A DNA stretch of 64,000 nucleotides, taken from NCBI RefSeq assembly GCF_001813675.1, contig NZ_KV813661.1, positions 23,801-87,800 of the forward strand. The letters are read 5' to 3'. The notes under the pieces were generated by a model. It saw only the letters and a program-made list of their open reading frames with translations, had not been told where the DNA came from and searched no databases. Made by a program: the position numbers and the translations under genes. The DNA is from Streptococcus sp. HMSC078D09. Lineage in GTDB: Bacteria; Bacillota; Bacilli; Lactobacillales; Streptococcaceae. Shown in pieces: positions 35,887 to 44,645 of the stretch; the first letter of the stretch is position 1; every line of letters starts with the position of its first letter.

Positions 35887-37399
35887 ACTACTTGCAACCT
35901 TTCAAGAACGCTTTGGGGACTGGCTCGCTGCATTGGGGCAACATTTGCAACTGTCATTACTGACCTTGCTCCTTGCGATTTTTCTGGCTGTTCCTCTAGC
36001 TATTTATTTGAGTATCCACAAAAGAACAAGCAACTGGGTTTTACAGCTAGCTGGGATCTTCCAGACCATTCCTTCCATGGCTCTTTTGGGCCTCTTCATT
36101 CCTATTATGGGAATCGGGACGCTTCCGGCCTTAACAGCTCTTGTCATCTATGCCATTTTCCCCATCCTTCAAAATACCATCACCGGTTTACAGGGGATTG
36201 ATCCAAGCCTTGAAGAAGCAGGAATCGCCTTTGGGATGACCAAGTGGGAGCGACTCAAGAAGCTCGAGATTCCCTTGGCCATGCCCGTCATTATGTCTGG
36301 GATTCGCACGGCAGCCGTGATGATTATTGGGACAGCTACCCTAGCTGCCTTGATTGGAGCTGGGGGACTCGGTTCCTTTATCCTCCTAGGGATTGACCGC
36401 AATAATGCCAGTCTGATTTTGATCGGTGCCCTATCTTCTGCCTTCTTAGCCATCGCATTTAACCTTCTTCTCAAATGGATGGAAAAGGCCAAATTGCGGA
36501 CCATCTTTGCAGCCTTTGCTGTGATGGTTATTGGATTAGGAGCTTCTTATACGCCAAGTCTTCTTCCCAAACCGAAAAAAGAAAATCTGGTCATCGCTGG
36601 GAAGTTGGGTCCTGAACCTGAAATTCTCGCCAATATGTATAAGATCTTGATCGAGAAAAATACGGATATGACAGTGACTGTCAAACCGAATTTTGGGAAG
36701 ACCACCTTCCTCTATGAAGCTCTAAAAAAAGGGGATATCGCTATCTATCCAGAGTTTACAGGTACGGTGACCGAAAGTCTCCTCAAGCCAGCACCACAAG
36801 TCAGTCATGATCCAGAAGCAGTCTACAAAGCTGCTCGAGATGGGATCAAGCGACAAGACGACCTGGCCTTGCTCAAACCCATGGCTTATCAAAATACCTA
36901 TGCTGTTGCAGTGCCTAAGAAGATTGCCCAAGAGTATGGACTCAAGACTATTTCAGATTTGAAAAAGGTGGAAGGACAACTCAAGGCAGGCTTTACCTTG
37001 GAGTTTACCGACCGAGAAGACGGAAACAAGGGCTTGCAGAAGGTCTATGGTCTCAACTTACAAGTGTCCACCATGGAGCCAGCCCTTCGCTACCAGGCGA
37101 TCCAGTCTGGGGATATCCAGATAACGGATGCCTACTCAACAGATGCTGAACTTGCTCGCTATGACCTGGTGGTCCTCGAAGATGACAAACAACTCTTCCC
37201 ACCTTATCAAGGGGCGCCCCTCATGAAAGAAGCTCTTCTTAAGAAACATCCCGAATTAGAAGCTGTTCTCAATAAGTTGGCAGGTAAAATCACAGCAGAC
37301 CAAATGAGTCAGATGAACTACCAAGTCGGAGTAGAAGGCAAGCCTGCTGCTAAAGTAGCGCGTGACTTTTTGGTAAAAGAAGGGTTGATAAAAAATTAA
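35879..37399 (+). CDS. Fused ABC permease and substrate-binding protein (OpuBB-OpuBC type)
   Basis: A 506-aa fusion. Residues 1-215 carry about six helices with the permease coupling loop ([30 protein letters not shown]). After a final helix near 220 comes a ProX/OpuC-type binding domain ([19 protein letters not shown] ... [15 protein letters not shown]) exposed outside. Such proteins import betaine, carnitine or choline for osmoprotection. The start ATG at 35879 is coupled to opuBA. Ligand specificity cannot be read here. Confidence 0.87.
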   Translation: MSKLLATFQERFGDWLAALGQHLQLSLLTLLLAIFLAVPLAIYLSIHKRTSNWVLQLAGIFQTIPSMALLGLFIPIMGIGTLPALTALVIYAIFPILQNTITGLQGIDPSLEEAGIAFGMTKWERLKKLEIPLAMPVIMSGIRTAAVMIIGTATLAALIGAGGLGSFILLGIDRNNASLILIGALSSAFLAIAFNLLLKWMEKAKLRTIFAAFAVMVIGLGASYTPSLLPKPKKENLVIAGKLGPEPEILANMYKILIEKNTDMTVTVKPNFGKTTFLYEALKKGDIAIYPEFTGTVTESLLKPAPQVSHDPEAVYKAARDGIKRQDDLALLKPMAYQNTYAVAVPKKIAQEYGLKTISDLKKVEGQLKAGFTLEFTDREDGNKGLQKVYGLNLQVSTMEPALRYQAIQSGDIQITDAYSTDAELARYDLVVLEDDKQLFPPYQGAPLMKEALLKKHPELEAVLNKLAGKITADQMSQMNYQVGVEGKPAAKVARDFLVKEGLIKN

Positions 37400-37405
37400 C
37401 AAACC

Positions 37406-37436
37406 ATTCTCAAGTCTTTGCACTTGAGAATTTTTT
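37406..37436 (+). terminator. Terminator of the MarR-Opu operon
   Basis: ATTCTCAAGT pairs with ACTTGAGAAT, followed by six T. Confidence 0.88.
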
Positions 37437-37578
37437 AATAGAAAGCAATTTCATATCCTTTCAGCAAGCTTTTGGGTTAGAGGGAGAGACCTTCTCTTCA
37501 AAAAAATCTCCATTGAGTCTGGCTTGAAATTGTGTTACAATAAGCCTTGAAAATGAATGAAAGAATATGGAAATAAGC

Positions 37579-38274
37579 ATGAAAATAAGACCAGTGATTG
37601 GAATTACAGGAAATGAAAGACCCTTCCCAGATGATCCAGACGCGAACATGAGCTATGCGGCGACTGGTTTTGTCGAAGCGGTCAAAGAGGCAGGAGGGAT
37701 TCCCTTGATCTTGCCGATTGGAGATGCGGCCTTGGCCAAAGACTACATATCGATGATTGATAAGCTCATCATCACCGGTGGACAAAATGTCTTGCCCAAG
37801 TTTTACGGAGAAGAAATCACCATCGACAGTGATGACTACCTCTTGAAACGCGATCTCTTTGAGTTGGCTTTGATTGAAGAAGCGCGTGCGGCTAAAAAAG
37901 CTATCTTTACCGTCTGCCGTGGGACCCAGCTCTATAATGTCGCTCTAGGGGGAACTCTGTATCAAGATATTGAACACCACTGGCAGGACAATCCAGGTCA
38001 GTACACCAGTCAAGAGTTGGTGACCAAGGATCAGACGGTCCTGCAAGAGATCTATGGTAAGACCAGTCGCATCAATTCTTTCCATCATCAAAGTATTAAA
38101 GACTTGGCAGATGGCTTAGAAGTAATCGCGCGGGATCCTAAAGATGACATCATAGAAGCCGTTCAATCCACAGATGAGAGCCGTTTCCTCGGAGTTCAGT
38201 GGCATCCAGAACTACGTTTTGACAAGAGCCCAGCAGATCGCAAGCTCTTTGAATATGTCGTGACTCAATTATAA
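37579..38274 (+). CDS. Gamma-glutamyl-gamma-aminobutyrate hydrolase family protein (class I glutamine amidotransferase-like)
   Basis: A 231-aa PuuD-like hydrolase. The nucleophile Cys lies in FTVCRGTQLYNVALGG, and the catalytic His and Glu in VQWHPELRF. It probably cleaves gamma-glutamyl amides. The start is set at MKIRPVIGITGNE (ATG 37579); the ATG four codons upstream (37567) is equally possible, as neither has a strong ribosome site. It is monocistronic between two terminators. Confidence 0.87.
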   Translation: MKIRPVIGITGNERPFPDDPDANMSYAATGFVEAVKEAGGIPLILPIGDAALAKDYISMIDKLIITGGQNVLPKFYGEEITIDSDDYLLKRDLFELALIEEARAAKKAIFTVCRGTQLYNVALGGTLYQDIEHHWQDNPGQYTSQELVTKDQTVLQEIYGKTSRINSFHHQSIKDLADGLEVIARDPKDDIIEAVQSTDESRFLGVQWHPELRFDKSPADRKLFEYVVTQL

Positions 38275-38282
38275 AGAGGACC

Positions 38283-38318
38283 AGCTCCCTTAGGAATTTT
38301 TCCTAAGGGGCTTTTTCT
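38283..38318 (+). terminator. Terminator
   Basis: AGCTCCCTTAGGAA pairs with TTCCTAAGGGGCT, followed by a T-run. Confidence 0.88.
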
Positions 38319-38408
38319 TTAATCTGCGTAAGAAAGACTGTAAATTGTGCCTAGGTTTTGGAGGAGGATGCGCTACAATAGAGCTAGTAGAATGAGGAGG
38401 ATTAGGAC

Positions 38409-39794
38409 ATGTATCAATTTCCAAAGGATTTTTTATGGGGGAGTTCGACCTCGGGGCCTCAAACAGAAGGACGTCTAGCCCAGGATGGAAAGGGAGACAA
38501 TCTCTGGGATTACTGGTATAGGGTCGAGCCCAACCGCTTTTATCAAGGGCAAGGACCAGAGAAAACATCGACTTTTTATGAACACTGGGAAGAAGATCTG
38601 GACCTCTTGTTAGAAACCGGCCACACAGCCTTTCGAACCTCTATCCAGTGGTCACGTATTTTCCCAGAAGGACGAGGGGAGATCAATCAAGCAGGTGTTG
38701 ATTTCTACCGCCGTGTCTTTGAAAAGATCAAAGAAAAAGGGATTCACCTCTTGGTCAACCTCTATCATTTTGATTTACCGATGGCTCTTCAAGAGCAAGG
38801 GGATGGTTGGGAAAATAAAGAAACGGCCTATGCTTACCAAGAATATGCGCGTTTTTGTTTCAAGACCTATGGGGATCTGGTTGGTCAGTGGATCACCTTT
38901 AATGAACCCATTGTCCCTGTGGAGTTTGGTTATTTTTATGATGCCCATTTTCCTCATAAGGTAGACGCAGCAGCAGCTGTTAAGGTAGCCTACCACACCC
39001 AGTTAGCTAGCAGTCTAGCGGTAAAGGCCTGTCACGAGGTGGATCCTAACTATCGTATCGGGATTGTGCTCAATTTGACACCAGCCTATCCTCGGAGCCA
39101 GCATCCAGAAGATGTCAAAGCTGCGCGCATTGCCGAGCTCTTTCAAGCCAAATCCTTCCTAGATCCATCTGTTCTTGGTCATTATCCTGAAGAATTAGTC
39201 GAGATCCTACGGGAGCGTGATCTCTTGCCGGATTATGATCCCTTTGAATTGCGTTTGATTGAGGAAAATACGGTGGATTACCTAGGGGTTAACTATTACC
39301 AACCACTCCGTGTAGCAGCTCCTCGTTACGCTCCAAATCCAGCTTCTCCCTTACTCTTTGAACAATTTTATGAACCCTATGTTATGCCAGGCCGCAAGAT
39401 CAATCCCCACCGAGGTTGGGAAATCTATGAGCAAGGCTTGTATGACATTGCCCAAAATATCAAGGAAAACTATGGCAATATCGAGTGGATTCTGACAGAA
39501 AACGGGATGGGGGTTGAAGGAGAGGAAAAATTCCGCAAGGACGGAGTGATCCAGGACGACTACCGGATTGACTTTGTCAAAGACCATCTTCGTGAGCTCC
39601 ACTGGGCTATTCAAGATGGTGCCAACTGTAAAGGCTATTTGATCTGGACCTTTATTGACTGCTGGTCATGGCTCAATGGCTACAAGAACCGCTATGGCTT
39701 GGTTGAGTTGGATCTCGAAAGCCAAAAACGAACCCTCAAAAAATCCGGCCATTGGTTTAAAGAATTAAGCCAAGCCAATGGATTTAAAGACTAA
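38409..39794 (+). CDS. Glycoside hydrolase family 1, probable 6-phospho-beta-glucosidase
   Basis: A 461-aa GH1 enzyme. The acid/base Glu166 is in TFNEP and the nucleophile Glu364 in LTENGMG. At the phosphate-site region S420-WLNGYKNRYG, Ser420 and Tyr429 are kept but the lysine is at 426 rather than 427 (Asn), a variant of the 6-phospho motif. It hydrolyses beta-glucosides imported by a PTS; no PTS gene is adjacent, so it is an orphan hydrolase. The start ATG follows GAGGAGGATTAGGAC. Confidence 0.88.
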   Translation: MYQFPKDFLWGSSTSGPQTEGRLAQDGKGDNLWDYWYRVEPNRFYQGQGPEKTSTFYEHWEEDLDLLLETGHTAFRTSIQWSRIFPEGRGEINQAGVDFYRRVFEKIKEKGIHLLVNLYHFDLPMALQEQGDGWENKETAYAYQEYARFCFKTYGDLVGQWITFNEPIVPVEFGYFYDAHFPHKVDAAAAVKVAYHTQLASSLAVKACHEVDPNYRIGIVLNLTPAYPRSQHPEDVKAARIAELFQAKSFLDPSVLGHYPEELVEILRERDLLPDYDPFELRLIEENTVDYLGVNYYQPLRVAAPRYAPNPASPLLFEQFYEPYVMPGRKINPHRGWEIYEQGLYDIAQNIKENYGNIEWILTENGMGVEGEEKFRKDGVIQDDYRIDFVKDHLRELHWAIQDGANCKGYLIWTFIDCWSWLNGYKNRYGLVELDLESQKRTLKKSGHWFKELSQANGFKD

Positions 39795-39858
39795 ATCAAA
39801 ATCCGCAGCCTGTGTTCCGTTCAATTTGAGCCTCCTCACATTGTCGTTTTAAAGATTG

Positions 39859-39935
39859 GAGTCAAACAGTTTCCCAAACGGTTTGACTCTCAATCATTCC
39901 GAATGCCTGAAACAAATATGTTTCAGGCATTTTTC
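39859..39935 (+). terminator. Double hairpin ending with a strong terminator
   Basis: The first stem GAGTCAAAC / GTTTGACTC (39859-39889) is followed by AATGCCTGAAAC / GTTTCAGGCATT (39902-39931) with a T-run. It ends the GH1 gene. Confidence 0.82.
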
Positions 39936-39982
39936 TTGCAGTGGAAATTTTCTCAAATGACTTTGCCTTCAATCTTAACGCT

Positions 39983-40088
39983 AACTTAACTAGACCAATT
40001 TTCTTGAATTTCCTAGTTGACAAACTAGAAGAAGCATTGTATACTGACTCCGCTGGTTGCTTTTTGGTCAAATTAGACTAGACCAATT
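39983..40088 (+). promoter_or_regulatory. glmS promoter flanked by two NagR-like (dre) sites
   Basis: -35 TTGACA (40017-40022), 17 bp, -10 TATACT (40040-40045). Upstream site AACTTAACTAGACCAATT (39983-40000) and downstream site AATTAGACTAGACCAATT (40071-40088) match the GntR-family dre palindrome AATTGGTCTAGACCAATT at 14 and 16 of 18. In S. mutans NagR controls glmS through such sites. No glmS ribozyme-like leader was recognised in 40045-40166. Confidence 0.75.
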
Positions 40089-40166
40089 TAAAGTAACTGA
40101 GAAATCGACCATGGGTCGTTTGACTAAGTAAAGGGGAAAGTATAGCAAGGCTATATCGTAAAAACT

Positions 40167-41975
40167 ATGTGCGGAATCGTTGGTGTTGTAGGAAATACAA
40201 ATGCTACTGATATTTTGATTCAAGGACTTGAAAAACTCGAATACCGAGGCTATGACTCTGCGGGTGTTTTTCTGGCTAGTGAAGGCAAGAGCCAATTGGT
40301 AAAGGCAGTTGGCCGCATTGCAGAATTGTCATCTAAGGCAGAAGGTGTCGAAGGGACAGCTGGGATTGGACATACCCGTTGGGCCACTCATGGAAAACCA
40401 ACTGAGGACAATGCTCACCCACACCGCTCTGAAACAGGTCGCTTTGTTTTAGTCCACAATGGGGTCATTGAAAACTACCTTGAAATCAAGGAAGAATACC
40501 TAGCAGGTCACCATTTCAAGGGGCAAACAGATACAGAAATCGCAGCCCACTTGATCGGAAAATTTGCTGAAGAAGATGGCTTGTCTACGCTGGAAGCCTT
40601 CAAAAAAGCCCTCCACATCATCCGTGGAGCCTATGCTTTTGCTTTGATGGATGCGGAAGATCCAAGTACCATCTATGTAGCAAAAAATAAATCACCACTA
40701 TTGATCGGTCTTGGCGATGGCTACAATATGGTCTGCTCAGATGCCATGGCCATGATTCGTGAAACCAACCAATACATGGAAATCCATGACCAAGAGTTGG
40801 TCATTGTCAAGGCTGACAGCGTTGAAGTTCAAGACTATGATGGAAACATCAAAGAACGGGCTAGCTATACGGCTGAACTTGACCTTTCTGATATCGGTAA
40901 AGGGACTTACCCATACTACATGCTCAAAGAAATCGATGAGCAACCAACTGTCATGCGTAAGTTGATCCAAGCCTATACAGATGAATCTGGTCAAGTAGTG
41001 GTAGATCCAGCTATTATCAAGGCTGTTCAAGAAGCAGACCGGATCTATATCCTTGCGGCTGGTACCTCTTACCATGCTGGATTTGCTTCTAAAAAAATGT
41101 TGGAAGAGTTGACAGATACCCCAGTAGAACTCGGTATTTCATCTGAGTGGGGCTATGGTATGCCACTTCTCAGCAAGAAACCACTCTTCATCTTTATCAG
41201 TCAATCTGGTGAAACAGCGGATAGCCGTCAGGTATTGGTTAAAGCAAATGAAATGGGCATTCCAAGCTTGACAGTAACCAATGTTCCAGGTTCAACTCTT
41301 TCACGTGAAGCAGACATGACCATGTTGCTCCATGCTGGTCCTGAAATTGCGGTCGCTTCCACCAAGGCTTATACGGCTCAAATCGCAGCTCTTGCTTTCT
41401 TGGCTAAAGCTGTTGGGGAAGCCAATGGCAATGAAAAGGCCAAAGCCTTTGATTTGGTGCACGAATTGTCTATCGTTGCCCAATCGATCGAATCAACCCT
41501 TTCAGAAAAAGAAGTGATCGATGAAAAAGTCCGTGGCTTGTTGGAAACAACCCGCAATGCTTTCTATATCGGACGTGGCCAAGATTACTATGTTGCCATG
41601 GAAGCCAGTCTGAAACTAAAAGAAATTTCTTACATCCAATGTGAAGGCTTCGCAGCGGGTGAGTTGAAACACGGTACCATTGCTTTGATCGAAGACGGTA
41701 CACCGGTCATTGCTCTCTTATCTGATCCAGTCCTAGCCAGCCACACACGTGGAAATATCCAAGAAGTGGCAGCACGTGGGGCTCATGTCTTAACCATTGC
41801 AGAAGAAAATGTCGCTAAAGAGACAGATGATTTAGTCTTGACGGCAGTTCACCCTTATCTCTCTCCAATCTCAATGGTGGTGCCAACCCAATTGATTGCT
41901 TACTTTGCAACCCTTCATCGTGGACTCGATGTCGACAAACCACGGAACCTTGCTAAGTCTGTAACAGTTGAATAA
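40167..41975 (+). CDS. glmS: Glutamine-fructose-6-phosphate aminotransferase
   Basis: A 602-aa enzyme that makes glucosamine-6-phosphate, the entry to peptidoglycan amino sugars. Cys2 (MCGIVGVVG) is the glutaminase nucleophile. The N-terminal amidotransferase domain (1-220) precedes two SIS isomerase domains with [11 protein letters not shown] and the C-terminal [12 protein letters not shown]. It has its own promoter with NagR-like sites. Confidence 0.98.
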   Translation: MCGIVGVVGNTNATDILIQGLEKLEYRGYDSAGVFLASEGKSQLVKAVGRIAELSSKAEGVEGTAGIGHTRWATHGKPTEDNAHPHRSETGRFVLVHNGVIENYLEIKEEYLAGHHFKGQTDTEIAAHLIGKFAEEDGLSTLEAFKKALHIIRGAYAFALMDAEDPSTIYVAKNKSPLLIGLGDGYNMVCSDAMAMIRETNQYMEIHDQELVIVKADSVEVQDYDGNIKERASYTAELDLSDIGKGTYPYYMLKEIDEQPTVMRKLIQAYTDESGQVVVDPAIIKAVQEADRIYILAAGTSYHAGFASKKMLEELTDTPVELGISSEWGYGMPLLSKKPLFIFISQSGETADSRQVLVKANEMGIPSLTVTNVPGSTLSREADMTMLLHAGPEIAVASTKAYTAQIAALAFLAKAVGEANGNEKAKAFDLVHELSIVAQSIESTLSEKEVIDEKVRGLLETTRNAFYIGRGQDYYVAMEASLKLKEISYIQCEGFAAGELKHGTIALIEDGTPVIALLSDPVLASHTRGNIQEVAARGAHVLTIAEENVAKETDDLVLTAVHPYLSPISMVVPTQLIAYFATLHRGLDVDKPRNLAKSVTVE

Positions 41976-41989
41976 ATTAGTTATTATAG

Positions 41990-42035
41990 AAAAAAACATC
42001 CTCGTTAGGTTTTTCCTAGCGAGGATGTTTGCTTT
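41990..42035. terminator. Bidirectional terminator between glmS and the acid phosphatase gene
   Basis: AACATCCTCGTTAGG pairs with CCTAGCGAGGATGTT, with A- and T-runs on the two sides. Confidence 0.9.
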
Positions 42036-42891
42036 ATTTGTCAAAACCTTGCAAGGCTTTGAGGCGTTCTTCTGTTTGTCCCTTGGCGTCTAGTTTTTTA
42101 CCTTGGTAAACAGCAGATTCCCATGATCCGTACATTGGATTTGGGAAGATGATGAATTTTTCACCAAATTCTTTTTGCAATTCGTCCAATTTCTTGTCGC
42201 GATCAGCTTCAGATGTCTTAGAGAAGTCTGCAAAGTCCACTAGGTTGTCCCCGAAGAGCAAGACAAGATTGGTCTTTTCTTGTACAGCTTGGCGACGGCC
42301 TTCTTTTGATTTGACGCCATCTTCTAAGAACATGAGGTGGTCACGTCCTTGAACAGGAATGCCTTCTTTTTCAAGATTCTTAATGGTATCATCTACTTGA
42401 GAGGTTGTACGGTCAGAAATGTAGTAGATTTGAACCCCGTTTTGATCCGCATATTGAAGGAAATCTTTGGCACCTGGCACCGCTTTTGCGGCTGCTTTTT
42501 TCACCCAAACATCCCAATCTTTAGGATTGAAGGCCGTACCATCTTTGACGTTTTGAACTTGGTAAGGGCTGTTATCTAAAACAGTTTCGTCCAAATCCAA
42601 GACGATGGAATAAGGCTTATCAGAAGGCGTTTGGAGGATCTCTTTCAAACGGTCAGTAGCGACATTGTAGCCTTGTAAATACAAAGCCTTAGTTTCAGCT
42701 GCCTTTTGGTACCAGAGAACAGACATGGTATTTTCTTGTGAGCGCTGTTGATCATAGGTCATCGTCACCTGATTTTTAGTGCTGCTTGCTTTTGTCTCTT
42801 GCGTTTTGTTGGTGTTGCTTCCACAACTTGTCAGTAAAATGACAGAAGCAAGAGCAGAAACGATGGTAAAGGTGGTTTTTGTTGTTTTCAT
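42034..42891 (-). CDS. 5'-nucleotidase/acid phosphatase, lipoprotein e(P4) family
   Basis: A 285-aa lipoprotein (lipobox LTSC) of the HAD superfamily. The nucleophile motif is DLDETVLDNSPY near residue 100, and motif II-IV segments include YYISDRTTS and LFGDNLVDF. The family dephosphorylates NMN and nucleotides at the cell surface. It is monocistronic, convergent with glmS. Confidence 0.9.
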   Translation of the reverse strand: MKTTKTTFTIVSALASVILLTSCGSNTNKTQETKASSTKNQVTMTYDQQRSQENTMSVLWYQKAAETKALYLQGYNVATDRLKEILQTPSDKPYSIVLDLDETVLDNSPYQVQNVKDGTAFNPKDWDVWVKKAAAKAVPGAKDFLQYADQNGVQIYYISDRTTSQVDDTIKNLEKEGIPVQGRDHLMFLEDGVKSKEGRRQAVQEKTNLVLLFGDNLVDFADFSKTSEADRDKKLDELQKEFGEKFIIFPNPMYGSWESAVYQGKKLDAKGQTEERLKALQGFDK

Positions 42892-43064
42892 AAACCGTAC
42901 ACTCCTTAAAATTATTCTATAAAAATTATACTCCTTTCAATCTTACATGACAAGAAAGAGGGAAGGGGAGCCAGGAAATGGTGGAAAGAATAGGAAGAAA
43001 GAAATGTTGATATGAAGGGCTTTTTCATCTCAATAGATGCCATTTTTCATCTTAAAAGAAGGGG

Positions 43065-43180
43065 TATAGTTTTATATTATAACCGGATCAAGAAAAGATC
43101 AAAGAGGTCCTTTTTTTCTAAAATGAAACAATCGAGAAAGATACTCGCAAGTCCCTATTTTCAAGGGTTTGCGTTTTTTT
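43065..43180 (+). promoter_or_regulatory. MET-box-like site and terminator-bearing leader upstream of the methyltransferase gene
   Basis: TATAGTTTTATATTATA (43065-43081) matches the MET-box consensus TATAGTTTNAAACTATA at 14 of 16 defined positions. It overlaps a TATATTAT -10-like stretch. About 65 nt later a strong terminator occurs (CGCAAGTCCCT 43146-43156 with AGGGTTTGCG 43164-43173, then T7), about 147 bp before the ATG at 43327. This could be an attenuated leader or a separate ~100-nt RNA. The rest of 42892-43326 shows no gene. Confidence 0.55.
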
Positions 43181-43326
43181 GATGATTTTCTCAATAAAGA
43201 AATTTTAAGGCTTTGATAGGGAAAATATATTAGTCAGCTACTTTTCGAGGTGATATCATGGTTACAAATTCCAGAAGGGAAGCAGTCAATCTTTCTTTTG
43301 GAGAAAAGATGAGGAGGATGTACAGT

Positions 43327-44328
43327 ATGAGTAAAAAAGAATTGGTTCTTCGTGCCATTCGAGGCGAAGCAGTAGAGCGAATCCCTGTAGGATTTTGGCT
43401 CCATTATGTGACCCAAGAAGAAAAAGAATTGGGGCTAGACAATCCAGCCGTACTTGAAAAGAGTATCAAAGGACACCAACACTATGTTGAAGAAATTTCA
43501 CCTGATTTTGTCAAGATTATGAGCGATGGCTTCTTCCGTTATCCGAGTGCTCTTTATTCGAGAGAGATCACATCGATCCAAGAATTAAAGGACATTCAAC
43601 CGATTGGAGAGCATCATCCTTGGATTGAAAAACAGATTGAAGTGGTCAAGGAGATTCGTTCCCATTTCCATGAAGAGATTGCTTCTTTCTACAATATCTT
43701 CTCGCCCATTTCTTATTTGAAACGCTGGTTCCGTACGGATCAATCCCGTGGAGACCAAGTGATTGCAGACTTTATCAAGGAAGATCCAGAAACATTGGCC
43801 CATGTCCTTGACGTGATTGCAGGAGATATCGCTACTTTAAGTCGCCGCTTGATCCAAGAAGCAGGAGTGGAAGGCATTTACTTCTCAACCCAGCAGATCC
43901 AAGATGAGCGCGTGACAGAAGAAGAATACCGCAAGTTCATTGAGCCAAGCAACATTGCCGTTCTAGAGGCGGCTAATGAGGCGGGTGGCATCAATATCCT
44001 TCATATCTGCGGTTTTGAAGGGGCCAGCAATGAAGTGGGCCTTTTCAAGGATTATCCAGCTCAAGTCATTAACTGGGCGACCCATCATGAAGGCCTGAGC
44101 CTAGCAGCAGGTCGCAAGCTCTTTGGGGATCGTGCTGTCCTAGGTGGCTTTGTCAATGGTAAGAAAGGCCTACTCTATCAAGGGGAACGAGCAGCTATCG
44201 AACAAGAAACCCGTCGCTTGGTCGCAGAAGCGGGAAGTCGTGGTTTGATCCTTGGGGCGGATTGCACCGTACCAGACGATTTCCAATTGGAACGCTTAGA
44301 CTGGGTGCGTCAGGCAGCCGTCTTGTAA
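43327..44328 (+). CDS. URO-D/MtaA-family zinc methyltransferase-like protein, copy 1
   Basis: A 333-aa TIM-barrel protein of the uroporphyrinogen-decarboxylase superfamily. It keeps His226, Cys228 (in NILHICGFEG) and Cys313 (in GADCTVPDD), the HxC...C zinc set of MtaA/MtbA methylcobamide:thiol methyltransferases; true heme-pathway UroD enzymes lack it. I therefore expect methyl transfer to a thiol such as homocysteine rather than porphyrin chemistry, but the substrate is inference. The start at 43327 follows AGGAGG and aligns with copy 2 at residue level; the longer frame from 43258 is a likely overcall. Its first 20 residues share the motif MSKKELVLRAIRGEAVERIPVGFWLHY with copy 2 in altered form. 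Confidence 0.85.
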   Translation: MSKKELVLRAIRGEAVERIPVGFWLHYVTQEEKELGLDNPAVLEKSIKGHQHYVEEISPDFVKIMSDGFFRYPSALYSREITSIQELKDIQPIGEHHPWIEKQIEVVKEIRSHFHEEIASFYNIFSPISYLKRWFRTDQSRGDQVIADFIKEDPETLAHVLDVIAGDIATLSRRLIQEAGVEGIYFSTQQIQDERVTEEEYRKFIEPSNIAVLEAANEAGGINILHICGFEGASNEVGLFKDYPAQVINWATHHEGLSLAAGRKLFGDRAVLGGFVNGKKGLLYQGERAAIEQETRRLVAEAGSRGLILGADCTVPDDFQLERLDWVRQAAVL

Positions 44329-44345
44329 GAAGAAAGGAGAGGGAG

Positions 44346-44546
44346 ATGAGAAAGATTCATGTGTGGTGTATGGGGCTGGTAGCTTTATTCTTAGTCCTAG
44401 GACTCGCAAAAGCTACTGCAGCAAGCAGTCGTGGGATTGTACGGAAAGATCCGGACATCGAAAAATTGGAGAAAATTCCAGCCCATAGTCTCTCTCTCCT
44501 TCGTCCCTCTGATATAGCAGGAATTTTGCTTCTTGAAGATCAGTGA
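44346..44546 (+). CDS. Small secreted or membrane-anchored peptide
   Basis: A 66-aa reading frame with a strong ribosome site (AGGAGAGGGAG directly before ATG 44346). Residues 3-24 are hydrophobic (signal or single membrane helix), followed by a charged tail (GIVRKDPDIEKLEKIPAHSL). It lies 17 bp after copy 1, in the same operon, and before copy 2. The good start signal supports coding, but no homolog is known to me. It may be a small accessory protein or a decayed remnant. Confidence 0.5.
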   Translation: MRKIHVWCMGLVALFLVLGLAKATAASSRGIVRKDPDIEKLEKIPAHSLSLLRPSDIAGILLLEDQ

Positions 44547-44645
44547 TAAAAAAAGATGAAGAGCTTGATAAAAAATATATATTAGTCAAAGAATGATTGA
44601 AGTGTTAAGATAACAAACAAGAAAAAAATAGAACGAGGTAAGAAC

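Noticed and set aside
40046-40166. glmS ribozyme
   Set aside because: The leader is only about 115 nt and no ribozyme core was recognised; NagR-like sites explain control.
43065-43180. Cia-dependent small RNA (csRNA)
   Set aside because: The TTTAAG direct repeat required for CiaR is not present before the -10; the MET-box reading is better, though an RNA is still possible.
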